Assembly: GCA_963762545.1 (NCBI GenBank)
Contig: CAVXLC010000002.1
Location: 1,116,001-1,180,000, forward strand
Source: JABFSM01 sp963762545
Lineage (GTDB): Bacteria > Gemmatimonadota > Gemmatimonadetes > Gemmatimonadales > GWC2-71-9
Direction: 5' to 3'
Length of the DNA stretch: 64,000 nt
The notes beneath the pieces are model-generated. The model made no database searches. It was not told where the DNA came from and saw nothing but the letters and a program-made list of their open reading frames with translations. Position numbers and translations under genes: made by a program. This document shows, piece by piece, positions 34,591-42,737 of this stretch. Every line of letters begins with the position of its first letter. Positions within the stretch are counted from its first letter, which is position 1.

Positions 34591-35327
34591 CCGGGATCGA
34601 CCTGACCGGCCAGGTTGCCTTCGTCACCGGGAGCACGCGGGGAATCGGCCGCGCCATCGCGGAAAGGCTTCACGCCGCCGGTGCCAAGGTGGCGATCGTG
34701 GGGCGCAAGGCCGAGGCGGCGGCCGAGGTGGCCGCGGCCCTGGGCGAGGGCGCCCAGGGGTTCGGGTGTGACGTGGCGCAGGCGGCGCAGGTGGCCGCGG
34801 CGGTGGCCGCGGCGGAACAGGGACTGGGCCCCATTTCCATCCTGGTCAACAATGCCGGCCTGACCCGGGACAACATCCTGCTCCGGCTCTCGGACGACGA
34901 CTGGAACGCCGTGCTGGAGGCCAACCTGACCGGCGCGTTTCATACCACCCGGGCCGTGATCAAGGGCATGATGAAGCGGCGTGCCGGGCGGATCATCAAC
35001 ATCACGAGTGTGGTTGGCCTCACCGGCAACAAGGGACAGGCCAACTATGCGGCCAGCAAGGCAGGGTTGATCGGGTTCACCAAGTCGGTGGCCCGGGAGT
35101 ACGCCAGCCGGAACGTGCTCGCCAATTGCATTGCGCCGGGGTTCATAGAGACGGATATGACCGCCGCCTTGCCCGCCGAGGCCCGGGACGCGTTATTAGG
35201 GCAGATCGCCCTGGGACGCCTGGGACAGCCGGCGGACATCGCCGGCGCGGTCCTCTTCCTGTCCTCGGAGCTGGCTTCCTACATCACCGGGCAGGTTCTG
35301 GTCGTCGACGGCGGCATGGTCATCTGA
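34587..35327 (+). CDS. fabG: 3-oxoacyl-ACP reductase
   Basis: 246 residues, ATGA overlap with fabD. A short-chain dehydrogenase reducing 3-oxoacyl-ACP with NADPH. TGSTRGIGRAIA forms the nucleotide-binding loop, NNAG follows, and the catalytic Ser-Tyr-Lys set lies in NITSVVGLTGNKGQ and ANYAASKAG. The C-terminal ITGQVLVVDGGMVI is typical of FabG. Confidence 0.95.
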   Translation: MTGIDLTGQVAFVTGSTRGIGRAIAERLHAAGAKVAIVGRKAEAAAEVAAALGEGAQGFGCDVAQAAQVAAAVAAAEQGLGPISILVNNAGLTRDNILLRLSDDDWNAVLEANLTGAFHTTRAVIKGMMKRRAGRIINITSVVGLTGNKGQANYAASKAGLIGFTKSVAREYASRNVLANCIAPGFIETDMTAALPAEARDALLGQIALGRLGQPADIAGAVLFLSSELASYITGQVLVVDGGMVI

Positions 35328-35362
35328 CGCCGCCAGCATTCACTCTTTTCGTTGAGGGCCGC

Positions 35363-35602
35363 ATGAGCGACATGGTCGAGAAGGTGAAGGACATCATCGT
35401 CGAGGAGCTGGGCGTCGAGCGCGAGAAGCTCACCGACAGCGCCAGTTTCATGGAGGACCTTGGCGCCGATTCGCTCGACACGGTCGAGCTGGTCATGGCG
35501 TTCGAGAAGGAATTCGACATCGACATTCCCGACGAGGAAGCGGAGAAGCTCCGCACCGTCGGCGATGCGCTCAAGTACCTGCAGGACAAGCTCGGGAAGT
35601 AG
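35363..35602 (+). CDS. acpP: Acyl carrier protein
   Basis: 79 residues, highly acidic, with the phosphopantetheine attachment Ser 37 in LGADSLDTVELVMAFE. It carries growing acyl chains for the Fab enzymes encoded around it. The ATG at 35363 is preceded by GAGGG 6 bases upstream, and fabF follows 2 bases after the stop. Confidence 0.96.
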   Translation: MSDMVEKVKDIIVEELGVEREKLTDSASFMEDLGADSLDTVELVMAFEKEFDIDIPDEEAEKLRTVGDALKYLQDKLGK

Positions 35603-35604
35603 GC

Positions 35605-36846
35605 ATGCCGCGGCGGGTCGTCGTCACCGGCCTCGGGCTCGTCACGCCCGTGGGCCTGACGGTTTCGGAAACCTGGGAGAGCCTCCTCGCCGGCAAGTCC
35701 GGCGCGGCGCCGATCACCAAGTTCGACCCGAGCCGGCTACAGGTGCGGTTCGCCTGCGAGGTGAAAGGCTTCGACCCCCTGGCCTACCTCGAGCGCAAGG
35801 AGGCCAAGCGAATGGATCTCTTCGCCCAGTTCGCCATGGCCGCCTCCCACCAGGCGGTGACCCACGCCGGGCTGGAGGGACGCTTTCCGGTGCCGGAACG
35901 GACCGGGGTCATCATCGGCAGCGGCATCGGCGGCATGATGACGTTCGAGGAACAGTGCCTCATCTATCTGCAGAAGGGCCCCGACCGGGTGTCGCCCTTC
36001 TTCGTGCCGATGTTCATTCCGGACATCGCCTCGGGGCACGTCTCCATCCGGTATGGCCTCAAGGGCCCCAATTTCTGCACGGTGTCGGCCTGCTCCTCCT
36101 CGGCCCACGCCATCGGTGAATCGTACGAGCTGATCCGATCGGGCACGGCGGACTGCATGGTCACCGGCGGCTCCGAGGCGGCTATCACCGGGATCACCAT
36201 CGCCGGGTTCCAGAACATGAAGGCGCTCTCCACCCGGAATGACGCGCCGACGCTCGCGAGCCGGCCCTTCGACCGGGACCGGGACGGCTTCGTGCTGGCC
36301 GACGGCGGGGCGGTGGTCGTGCTCGAGAGCCTGGAACACGCCATGGCACGCGGCGCCACGATCCTGGGCGAGGTGATGGGCTACGGCATGAGCGCCGACG
36401 CCAATCACATCACGGCGCCCGCGCCCGATGGCGACGGCGCCCGGCGCGCCATGCTCGCGTGTCTCGCGGACGGGGGCATCGCTCCCACGAGCATCGGCTA
36501 CATCAACGCACACGGTACGTCCACCCAGCTGGGCGACATCGCCGAGACCACGGCGGTGAAGGCGGTCTTCGGCAGCCACGTCCGGAGGCTGATCTTCGCA
36601 TCGACCAAGTCGATGACCGGACATCTGCTGGGCGGCGCCGGGGCGCTGGAGTTCGTCGTATCGCTCCTGGTGGCCACCACCGGGAAGGTGCCGCCTACCA
36701 TCAATCAGTTCACTCCCGACCCGGAGTGCGACCTCGACTGCGCGCCGAACCACATGGTGGAGCGCCAGGTGGACGTCGCCCTCTCCAATTCCTTCGGCTT
36801 CGGCGGCCACAACGTCACGCTGGCAGTGCGCCGCTTCGTGGCCTGA
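35605..36846 (+). CDS. fabF: 3-oxoacyl-ACP synthase II
   Basis: 413 residues. It elongates acyl-ACP chains. The catalytic Cys 163 is in TVSACSSSAHAIG, with His residues in YINAHGTSTQLGD and KSMTGHLLGGAG. The C-terminal NSFGFGGHNVTLA is standard. It is the last recognisable fatty-acid gene; a histidine kinase gene begins 14 bases downstream. Confidence 0.96.
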   Translation: MPRRVVVTGLGLVTPVGLTVSETWESLLAGKSGAAPITKFDPSRLQVRFACEVKGFDPLAYLERKEAKRMDLFAQFAMAASHQAVTHAGLEGRFPVPERTGVIIGSGIGGMMTFEEQCLIYLQKGPDRVSPFFVPMFIPDIASGHVSIRYGLKGPNFCTVSACSSSAHAIGESYELIRSGTADCMVTGGSEAAITGITIAGFQNMKALSTRNDAPTLASRPFDRDRDGFVLADGGAVVVLESLEHAMARGATILGEVMGYGMSADANHITAPAPDGDGARRAMLACLADGGIAPTSIGYINAHGTSTQLGDIAETTAVKAVFGSHVRRLIFASTKSMTGHLLGGAGALEFVVSLLVATTGKVPPTINQFTPDPECDLDCAPNHMVERQVDVALSNSFGFGGHNVTLAVRRFVA

Positions 36847-36860
36847 CCGGTCGCCGCCCC

Positions 36861-39572
36861 ATGTCATCCCAGCCCTCCTCGCCCCTGCCTGGGGGAGGGT
36901 CGCGTTCCTCCGGGCCGGCCGGCCCGCGCGGCTTCAGCCTGCAGTTCCTGGTGGGGACCTATTTCATCCTCGCCGCCGCCGTCCTCATCGTGCCGGGCCT
37001 GCTCCTGGCCGAACGATCGCTGCGCCAGCGACTCCAGGCCGAGCGGTTGGCGGCGCTGGCATCCGCCATGAGCGGGGTGGTGTCCGGCATCCACGCCCGG
37101 GTCGCCGCCGCCGAGGCGCGGGTGATCCGGTTCTCCAAGCTGGTTTCCGCGGAGGGGGCTCGGGGCGACCCCTCGCGGGCCAGGGATTTCGACCGAATCG
37201 TCGTGCGAGACCCCGACGGCGCCTGGCGCTCCCGGAAGGCGTTGTTCGATCCCGCCGTGCAGGCGGGGATCTTTCTCCCCAAGACCACCGCACTCGACCC
37301 TGTCTTCAAGACGTTTCTGTTCCGTGCCAAGCGGGTGACCGAGCAGTTCGGCGCCGGGGCCCTCGACCCAACCCTGGCGGACGCCTGGATCAGCCCCGAC
37401 GAGGGCGGCCAGGTGATGTACGTGCCGGATCAGCCGACGTTCGTCTGGGAGCTCTCGGCCACCGAGGACTATCACCAGACCGACTGGATGCGGCTGGCGC
37501 ACCCCTCGGTCAATCCGACCGGTGCGCCGCGCTGGGCCGACCCGTATCACAGCATCAAGACCGACGCGTGGTTCGTGAGCGTGGTGGCGCCGTTCGTCCG
37601 GGCCGGACGCTGGGGCGGATCGGTCGGGCAGGACCTGAGCTGGCCGGAGCTGGTGGATTACAGCGCCCGGACTCCGTTCGAGGCGGGCGGACGCTTCCTC
37701 ATCATCGGGAGCAATGGCGGGGTGCTGCTGGCCGACAGCAACACCGCGCGGAAGCCGTCGCGGCCCGAGGGCCGGATGCTCAAGGACCTCGTGGATCTCG
37801 AGCTTCGCGACACCCTCACCCGGCTGCTCGCCCACGGCTCCGCCGGCGAGGGGACCCCGGTGCCGAGACTCACCCGGACGTCCCAGGAGTACGTGCTCTG
37901 GGCGGCGATTCCCAGGACCGGATGGCTGGTCGCGAGCGTTCTCCCGGCCGCCTCGGTCGAAGCGCCGATTCGAGCGCCGATCCGGGCCATGCGGTTCGCC
38001 GTGCTGTTCGGGCTGGGCGTGTTGCTCGTGGCCTCCCTCCTCGCGATCACCCGGGAAATCCGACGCCGCAAGAAGATCGAGGAGGAGATCAGCCGCGCGG
38101 AAGAGCGGTTCCGGAGCCTGTTTCAGCTGAGCCCCGACGGCGTCGGGGTCACGCTCCTGGATACCGGCACCCTGATCGAGGCCAACGACAGCTTCGTGAG
38201 CATCCTGGGCTACACCCGGGAGGAAATGCGGGAGCGGTCCATGCTGCAGCTGGGCGTCTGGGCCCGCCCGGAACAGCGTGAAGAGGTCTTTGCCATCGTG
38301 CGCCAGGCCGGCGTCTGCCGGAATTTTCCGGTGCTCATCCGCCGGAAGGACGGCCGCCAGCGGGAAGTCGAATTCACCGGACGCCTCTTCGATGTCGAAG
38401 GCGAGCCCTGCCTGCTGTCGATCATTCGCGACGTCGAGGATCAGCGGACGCTGGAGCGCCAGCTCGCCAATGCGCAGAAGATGGAGGCCATCGGGCGGCT
38501 CGCGGGCGGCGTGGCGCACGATTTCAACAACATCATGACCGCGGTGATGGGATACGCCCAGATCGCATCCGAGTCGCTGCCGCCGGACGCTCCGGCCGGG
38601 GAGGACCTCAAGGAGATCCTCCGGGCGGCGGGCCGCGCCTCGGAGCTCACCCGTCAACTGCTGGCCTTCGCGCGACGCCAGGTGACCCAGCCCCGGCCGG
38701 TCAGCCTCAATGCCCTGGTGCTGGAAACCCGCAAACTGCTGGAGCGCCTGCTGGGGGAGGACATCGTCCTGGTCACCGAGCTGTCACAGCCCCTGCCGCC
38801 GGTGCAGGTCGACCCGGGGCAGATCGAGCAGGTTCTCATGAATCTGGCGGTCAACGCCCGGGACGCGATGCCCAAGGGTGGCTCGCTGACCATCGCCACC
38901 GGCGTGCTCCGGGGCGACGTGGTGCTGGACGTGGCCGACACCGGCGTCGGGATTCCCGCGGAGCAGCAGGCCTCCATCTTCGAGCCGTTCTTCACCACCA
39001 AGGAACATGGGAAGGGTACCGGTCTCGGACTGGCCACCTGCTACGGCATCGTGCGGCAGGCCGGAGGCCGGATCGAGGTCAGCAGCGAGCCTGGCGCGGG
39101 AACCCGCTTCCGGGTCCTGCTCCCGGCGCTTCCGGAAGGGACGCTGCCGATGCACACGCCGTCCCACGGCACCCGGATCGACTCGCTGGCGCCGCGCGGC
39201 GGCGAGACGGTGCTGCTGGCGGAAGACGAGCCGCAGGTGCGCCAGCTCGCGCTCCGGCTGCTTCGCGGTCTCGGATACCGGGTGCTGGTGGCCGAGAGCG
39301 GTGAGGATGCGCTGGCCCTGGCCCAGGGCACGCCCGAGCGAATCGACGCCCTCGTCACCGATGTGGTGATGCCCGGCATCACCGGCGAAGAGCTTGCGGG
39401 GCAGCTGCGGCTCACCCGGCCCGACCTCCGGGTGCTGTTCATCTCGGGTTATGCCGAAGACTCCGACGCCATCGAACGGGCGCTCCGGGAAGGAGATGCG
39501 TTCCTCCCCAAGCCGTTTACCGCGAGCAGTCTGGCCCGACACGTTCGGGAGGTGCTCGACCGGCCGGGATGA
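36861..39572 (+). CDS. Hybrid histidine kinase (periplasmic sensor, PAS, HisKA, HATPase, REC)
   Basis: 903 residues. TM1 is at about 26-48 (FLVGTYFILAAAVLIVPGLLL). A periplasmic region of about 310 residues resembles a dCache sensor, and TM2 lies near 365-385. A PAS domain follows (about 405-520, EERFRSLFQLSPDGVGV). The HisKA H-box is GGVAHDFNNIMTAVMGYAQ with His 553. The HATPase N-box is NLAVNARDAMPKGG and the G-boxes are DTGVGIP and GTGLGLAT. A C-terminal receiver has the phospho-acceptor Asp 834 in TDVVMPG and Lys in FLPKPF. No DNA-binding domain or separate regulator gene is adjacent. It may be co-transcribed with the fab operon, but a role in lipid control is only inference. Confidence 0.92.
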   Translation: MSSQPSSPLPGGGSRSSGPAGPRGFSLQFLVGTYFILAAAVLIVPGLLLAERSLRQRLQAERLAALASAMSGVVSGIHARVAAAEARVIRFSKLVSAEGARGDPSRARDFDRIVVRDPDGAWRSRKALFDPAVQAGIFLPKTTALDPVFKTFLFRAKRVTEQFGAGALDPTLADAWISPDEGGQVMYVPDQPTFVWELSATEDYHQTDWMRLAHPSVNPTGAPRWADPYHSIKTDAWFVSVVAPFVRAGRWGGSVGQDLSWPELVDYSARTPFEAGGRFLIIGSNGGVLLADSNTARKPSRPEGRMLKDLVDLELRDTLTRLLAHGSAGEGTPVPRLTRTSQEYVLWAAIPRTGWLVASVLPAASVEAPIRAPIRAMRFAVLFGLGVLLVASLLAITREIRRRKKIEEEISRAEERFRSLFQLSPDGVGVTLLDTGTLIEANDSFVSILGYTREEMRERSMLQLGVWARPEQREEVFAIVRQAGVCRNFPVLIRRKDGRQREVEFTGRLFDVEGEPCLLSIIRDVEDQRTLERQLANAQKMEAIGRLAGGVAHDFNNIMTAVMGYAQIASESLPPDAPAGEDLKEILRAAGRASELTRQLLAFARRQVTQPRPVSLNALVLETRKLLERLLGEDIVLVTELSQPLPPVQVDPGQIEQVLMNLAVNARDAMPKGGSLTIATGVLRGDVVLDVADTGVGIPAEQQASIFEPFFTTKEHGKGTGLGLATCYGIVRQAGGRIEVSSEPGAGTRFRVLLPALPEGTLPMHTPSHGTRIDSLAPRGGETVLLAEDEPQVRQLALRLLRGLGYRVLVAESGEDALALAQGTPERIDALVTDVVMPGITGEELAGQLRLTRPDLRVLFISGYAEDSDAIERALREGDAFLPKPFTASSLARHVREVLDRPG

Positions 39573-39791
39573 TTCCCTTCGCAAGCCTCTGGCGAGCCCC
39601 GCACGTAAACCATCCTAATTCGTCCGACCATCACTGGGCCTTGTCGGAGCGGCGGGTCCTGTGCCTGGGCGTAGGCATCGGGCCGCGCCGCCTTCCCCGG
39701 GTCAGGGACCTCCTCAATACTATGCTCCTGGAGCCCTCGAACGCTCAGCCGGGACAGCAAGGCCCCGAACGAGCCGACCCAGCCCTGGCGC

Positions 39792-39810
39792 GTTCCTCGC
39801 TAGGAGGAAC
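39792..39810 (+). promoter_or_regulatory. Hairpin enclosing a ribosome-binding site
   Basis: GTTCCTC (39792-39798) and GAGGAAC (39804-39810) form a perfect 7-bp stem with loop GCTAG. The stem contains most of the AGGAGG (39802-39807) that serves the ATG at 39815. When folded in RNA it would hide this site. No function is proven. The rest of 39573-39791 shows no gene or clear promoter. Confidence 0.5.
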
Positions 39811-39814
39811 ACGG

Positions 39815-39910
39815 ATGCCACACCTCGGGTGCAGCGAATGGCACGGAGGCGGGATGCCCGAGCCCTTGCCCGCGCCAGGACGCCAAGGGGACATTTCCTC
39901 TACCAGATGA
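39815..39910 (+). CDS. 31-residue leader ORF, coupled to the GT39-like gene
   Basis: The ATG at 39815 has a consensus AGGAGG with 7-base spacing, the strongest such site in the neighbourhood. The ORF encodes 31 residues (starting MPHLGCSEWHGGGMPEP) with no recognised family. Its TGA (39908-39910) overlaps the next gene's ATG in ATGATG. Because the downstream gene has no site of its own, it is probably translated through coupling to this ORF. The peptide may be only a leader. Confidence 0.5.
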   Translation: MPHLGCSEWHGGGMPEPLPAPGRQGDISSTR

Positions 39911-41826
39911 TGACGACGATCGCATTGGCGCTCACGGTGCTGGCCACCCTGGCTCTCTCCATCCTGATCCTGGCGGAGGGAGGCTCGCAGGTCCAGAGGT
40001 CTCCGAGCTGGCGGGGACTCGCCCTCTCGATGGCCATCGTGAACGGCCTCCTGCTGGTTCTGGTCGCCGAGGTACTGAGCGCGCTCGGCCGCCTCGAATT
40101 CGGCTGGACGCTCGCCACGTGGGCCCTGCTTGGGACGATTCAGATCCCGCGCTGGCGACGCCTCATCGGGAGGCTCCGCGGCTCCCGAGCGCCCTCGGCG
40201 CCATTCAGCAGGATCGAGATCGCGCTGATCGTTCCAGTCCTGGCCATCGTCATCTGCACCGGTGTGATCGCCCTGGCTTCGGCGCCGAACTCGTGGGATT
40301 CCCTCACCTACCACCTGAGCCGGGTCGCCCACTGGAAGCAGAACGGCTCCGTGGCATTCTTCCCGACCTCGATCGAGCGGCAGCTGTCCTTCCCGCCCTT
40401 CGCGGAATATGCCATCCTGAACCTGCAATTACTGACCGGTGGTGATCGATTCGCGGCGTTGGTGCAATGGCTGAGCTTCATCGGCACGCTGGTGGGCGTC
40501 TCTCTTGTCGCCGCGGAGTTCGGCGCGAGTCGGCTGGGACAGATCGTGGCGGTGCTCTTCGCCGCGACCCTGCCGATCGCGATCCTCGAGGCGTCGAGTA
40601 CCCAGAACGACTTGGTGGTCTCGTTCTGGGTCGTCTGTTTCGCCTACTTCTCGATCGCATTTGTCAGTCGCCGCTCCCGATTCGACGCGGCGGCCGCCAG
40701 TGGCGCCCTGGGCCTCGCGCTCCTTACCAAGGCGACTGCCTACCTGCTGGTTCCCGGGTTTGCGATTGGATTCCTGATTGCGGGTCTCCGCCGGCATCGA
40801 CTCCGGTTCCTTCCTCTGACGCTCGGTGGGCTGATCCTGGCCGCTGGTGTGCCGGCGGCGTTCTACGCTCGCAACGTCACTACGTATGGGGAGGCTGTCG
40901 GCAGTGCCCACAATCGGGCATCCCTTACCCACAACAGGATTCGGCTCGCATCCCTGGTTTCGAGGCTCCTCCGCGGCGCCGCCCTCCATGCAAGCGCGCC
41001 CCCGGACCGCCTGCGGCTGCCCGAACGAGCCTCGGCTCTCGTCGAAAGCATCGAGCGGCGCATGCTTGCATCGGAGTCGGTCAAGCCGCTCGGCGCTCCC
41101 GATTGGAGATACACGATGTCACGCGAGGATCGGGCCGGGGCTCCCCTGCATTTCCTGATCGCCCTCGTGGTGCTTGGCGCGCTCGGCATCATGGCGCGCG
41201 CGTGGCGGATACCCGCGCTGGCCTCGTGGCATGGGTTCGGCTTGGTCGTCGGGGTCATCGTGCTCGCCGGCATTCTCCGATGGAACGTCTATATGGTCCG
41301 ATTCCACATGAGCCTATTCCTTCTCGGCGCACCGCTGGTTGGGCTGGTGGCCTCGCGAATGAAGCGGCCCCGGATCGTCGTTGGAGTTTCTGTCCTGCTC
41401 CTTCTGGCAAGCGTCTATCCGCTCCTCTGGAATCAACTCCGCCCGGTGCTCGGCCCGAAGAGTGTCTTCCACGTCAGTCGTCGAGAGCAGTATGTCGGGG
41501 AATTGAACCGAGAGATGCGGAACGACATGCTCGCGACAATCGACTACCTGAAGACGCGACAGGACGCCGTGATCGGTCTTCAATTGGGACATGAGAGTCC
41601 CGAGTATCTGTACTGGGTCCTTCTCCCCGAAGTTGCCGCGGGCCGGACCCGCCTGTGTCACGTGAATGTGTCGAATGGGAGCCAGAGGTTCCAGTCATCC
41701 GAGGAATGCCGTCCTACCGCGATCGTAACAGACATGGCGGGCATCGACGTCTTGACCGTGAACGCCGTGCAGTACCGTCGCACATGGCAGAAGGGCGCGC
41801 TCGCGGTCTATCTACCTGGGCGATGA
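39907..41826 (+). CDS. GT39/ArnT-like membrane glycosyltransferase
   Basis: 639 residues from the ATG overlapping the leader ORF; the frame is open upstream to 39661 but that part is not protein-like. About 11-12 TM helices. The first large periplasmic loop has SAPNSWDSLTYHLSRVAHW, including the D-x-x-x-Y-H pattern common in GT-C (GT39/PMT/ArnT-like) enzymes, followed by FPPFAEYAILNLQLL. The C-terminal 150 residues are soluble. These proteins transfer sugars from polyprenyl-phosphate donors to lipids or proteins outside the inner membrane; the substrate here cannot be assigned. Base composition looks a little less GC-rich than the flanking operons. Confidence 0.7.
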   Translation: MMTTIALALTVLATLALSILILAEGGSQVQRSPSWRGLALSMAIVNGLLLVLVAEVLSALGRLEFGWTLATWALLGTIQIPRWRRLIGRLRGSRAPSAPFSRIEIALIVPVLAIVICTGVIALASAPNSWDSLTYHLSRVAHWKQNGSVAFFPTSIERQLSFPPFAEYAILNLQLLTGGDRFAALVQWLSFIGTLVGVSLVAAEFGASRLGQIVAVLFAATLPIAILEASSTQNDLVVSFWVVCFAYFSIAFVSRRSRFDAAAASGALGLALLTKATAYLLVPGFAIGFLIAGLRRHRLRFLPLTLGGLILAAGVPAAFYARNVTTYGEAVGSAHNRASLTHNRIRLASLVSRLLRGAALHASAPPDRLRLPERASALVESIERRMLASESVKPLGAPDWRYTMSREDRAGAPLHFLIALVVLGALGIMARAWRIPALASWHGFGLVVGVIVLAGILRWNVYMVRFHMSLFLLGAPLVGLVASRMKRPRIVVGVSVLLLLASVYPLLWNQLRPVLGPKSVFHVSRREQYVGELNREMRNDMLATIDYLKTRQDAVIGLQLGHESPEYLYWVLLPEVAAGRTRLCHVNVSNGSQRFQSSEECRPTAIVTDMAGIDVLTVNAVQYRRTWQKGALAVYLPGR

Positions 41827-42080
41827 GTTGCGGGCATCGCGGCGAGAGCTGAGGACCCACGCCGCAGACTCACCGCCCGTCAGACCAGCACGCAGTCAGG
41901 TGGCGTCAGCCCGCGAACGCAACTCGGTCGATTTGGCCCTCTGTGCAGGTGGCCTCTATTTCCGGCTTGGACCGGTAGGGGTATGAATCGCGCTCCTTCG
42001 AACTCGCATCCATTCCGACAGGACGACAAGATCTTCATCACGATCGGAGACTGAGCGCAGCCTCGGGTGGGCACAGTCTG

Positions 42081-42125
42081 TTGCGTGAACGCAACGATTC
42101 TCGGTTACCCACCGGAATCGTTGCG
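42081..42125. repeat. 11+4 bp hairpin with overlapping 14-bp dyad
   Basis: CGCAACGATTC (42090-42100) is perfectly complementary to GAATCGTTGCG (42115-42125). Inside, CGGT (42102-42105) pairs with ACCG (42111-42114), leaving a 5-base loop and a single bulged T. Just upstream TTGCGT and ACGCAA (42081-42094) form a second dyad that shares the left arm, so the two cannot form together. No T-run follows, so a simple intrinsic terminator is unlikely. Confidence 0.7.
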
Positions 42126-42158
42126 GGTCGATTGTCGCCCTCCGAGATCTCGATCCTG

Positions 42159-42189
42159 TTGCGACACAAGCATTTAGCCAGTAGCATAC
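42159..42189 (+). promoter_or_regulatory. Candidate promoter for the adenylate-forming/uptake cluster
   Basis: TTGCGA at 42159-42164 and TAGCAT at 42182-42187, 17 bases apart. The predicted transcript starts near 42194, about 96 bases before the ATG at 42290. The strong hairpin ends 33 bases upstream of the -35 element. Confidence 0.35.
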
Positions 42190-42289
42190 TGACGGATGAA
42201 CCGCGGATTGACTCCTGCTTGGATTCCTCGCGTTCAGACGACCTGCGCCTGTCGTTGTTCATTCCTTGAGCCGTCGAGCAGACCATACG

Positions 42290-42598
42290 ATGCCCATTGG
42301 TCGGGATAGAATCGGTTCGGAGGCCCGCGCATTCGCGCGGTTCATCGGGGGTCTTCCCCGGTTTCTCCGGCATCGAATGAGCTACGACGAGGCGCGCGGC
42401 ATCATCCGGCAGCGTCTGCGCGAACGGGAAGCGAATTTCCTCGCGTCCGTCGAGCACGGGGTCTTCGCCAACCAGCGGAGCCCGTACCGCACCATGCTGG
42501 ACCTGGCCGGATGCGAATTCGGGGATCTGGTCCGATCGGTGCGCGATCACGGAATCGAGGACACCCTTCGACATTTGCGCAGGCAGGTGTGTACGTGA
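42290..42598 (+). CDS. N-terminal fragment of the adenylate-forming enzyme
   Basis: 102 residues from the ATG at 42290, or 110 from a TTG at 42266. It covers the family N-terminus (MSYDEARGIIRQRLREREAN, then NQRSPYRTMLDLAG) and ends soon after LRRQ at a stop created by the first frame break. On its own it lacks all ATP-binding motifs. Confidence 0.55.
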   Translation: MPIGRDRIGSEARAFARFIGGLPRFLRHRMSYDEARGIIRQRLREREANFLASVEHGVFANQRSPYRTMLDLAGCEFGDLVRSVRDHGIEDTLRHLRRQVCT

Positions 42599-42737
42599 GC
42601 TTCGAGGAGTTCAAGGGAAGGAAGCCGATCGTGCGAGGCGGACGCATGATTCCGTCGAAGCGGACGATTTCGACAATCGGCATTTCCGCAAGTACTTCGC
42701 GGTCACGACTGGCGGAAGCAGCGGCGCCCCTCGGCGG

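Larger units (their letters stand above)
41827..42289 (+). other. 463-base intergenic region with structured elements
   Basis: No convincing gene. Base composition looks lower in GC than its surroundings. It contains a strong hairpin (42090-42125), an overlapping dyad (42081-42094) and a candidate promoter (42159-42189). A 37-codon ORF starting at 42196, next to the predicted transcript start, is possible but not supported by homology. Confidence 0.6.

Noticed and set aside
39661..39906. N-terminal extension of the GT39-like protein to the GTG at 39661
   Set aside because: The extension is Arg/Pro-rich with no TM helix or ribosome-binding site, and runs across the hairpin and the leader ORF.
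42081..42125. Integron attC site
   Set aside because: The hairpin lacks the paired RYYYAAC and GTTRRRY core sites and no integrase or cassette array is nearby.
41827..42289. Riboswitch (thiamine or cobalamin) before the uptake cluster
   Set aside because: The conserved TPP and cobalamin core sequences are not present; only the hairpin and dyad described were found.
42038..42574. Minus-strand open frame of 178 codons over the intergenic hairpin region
   Set aside because: No family, no ribosome-binding site, and it overlaps the N-terminal homology of the adenylate-forming enzyme on the plus strand.
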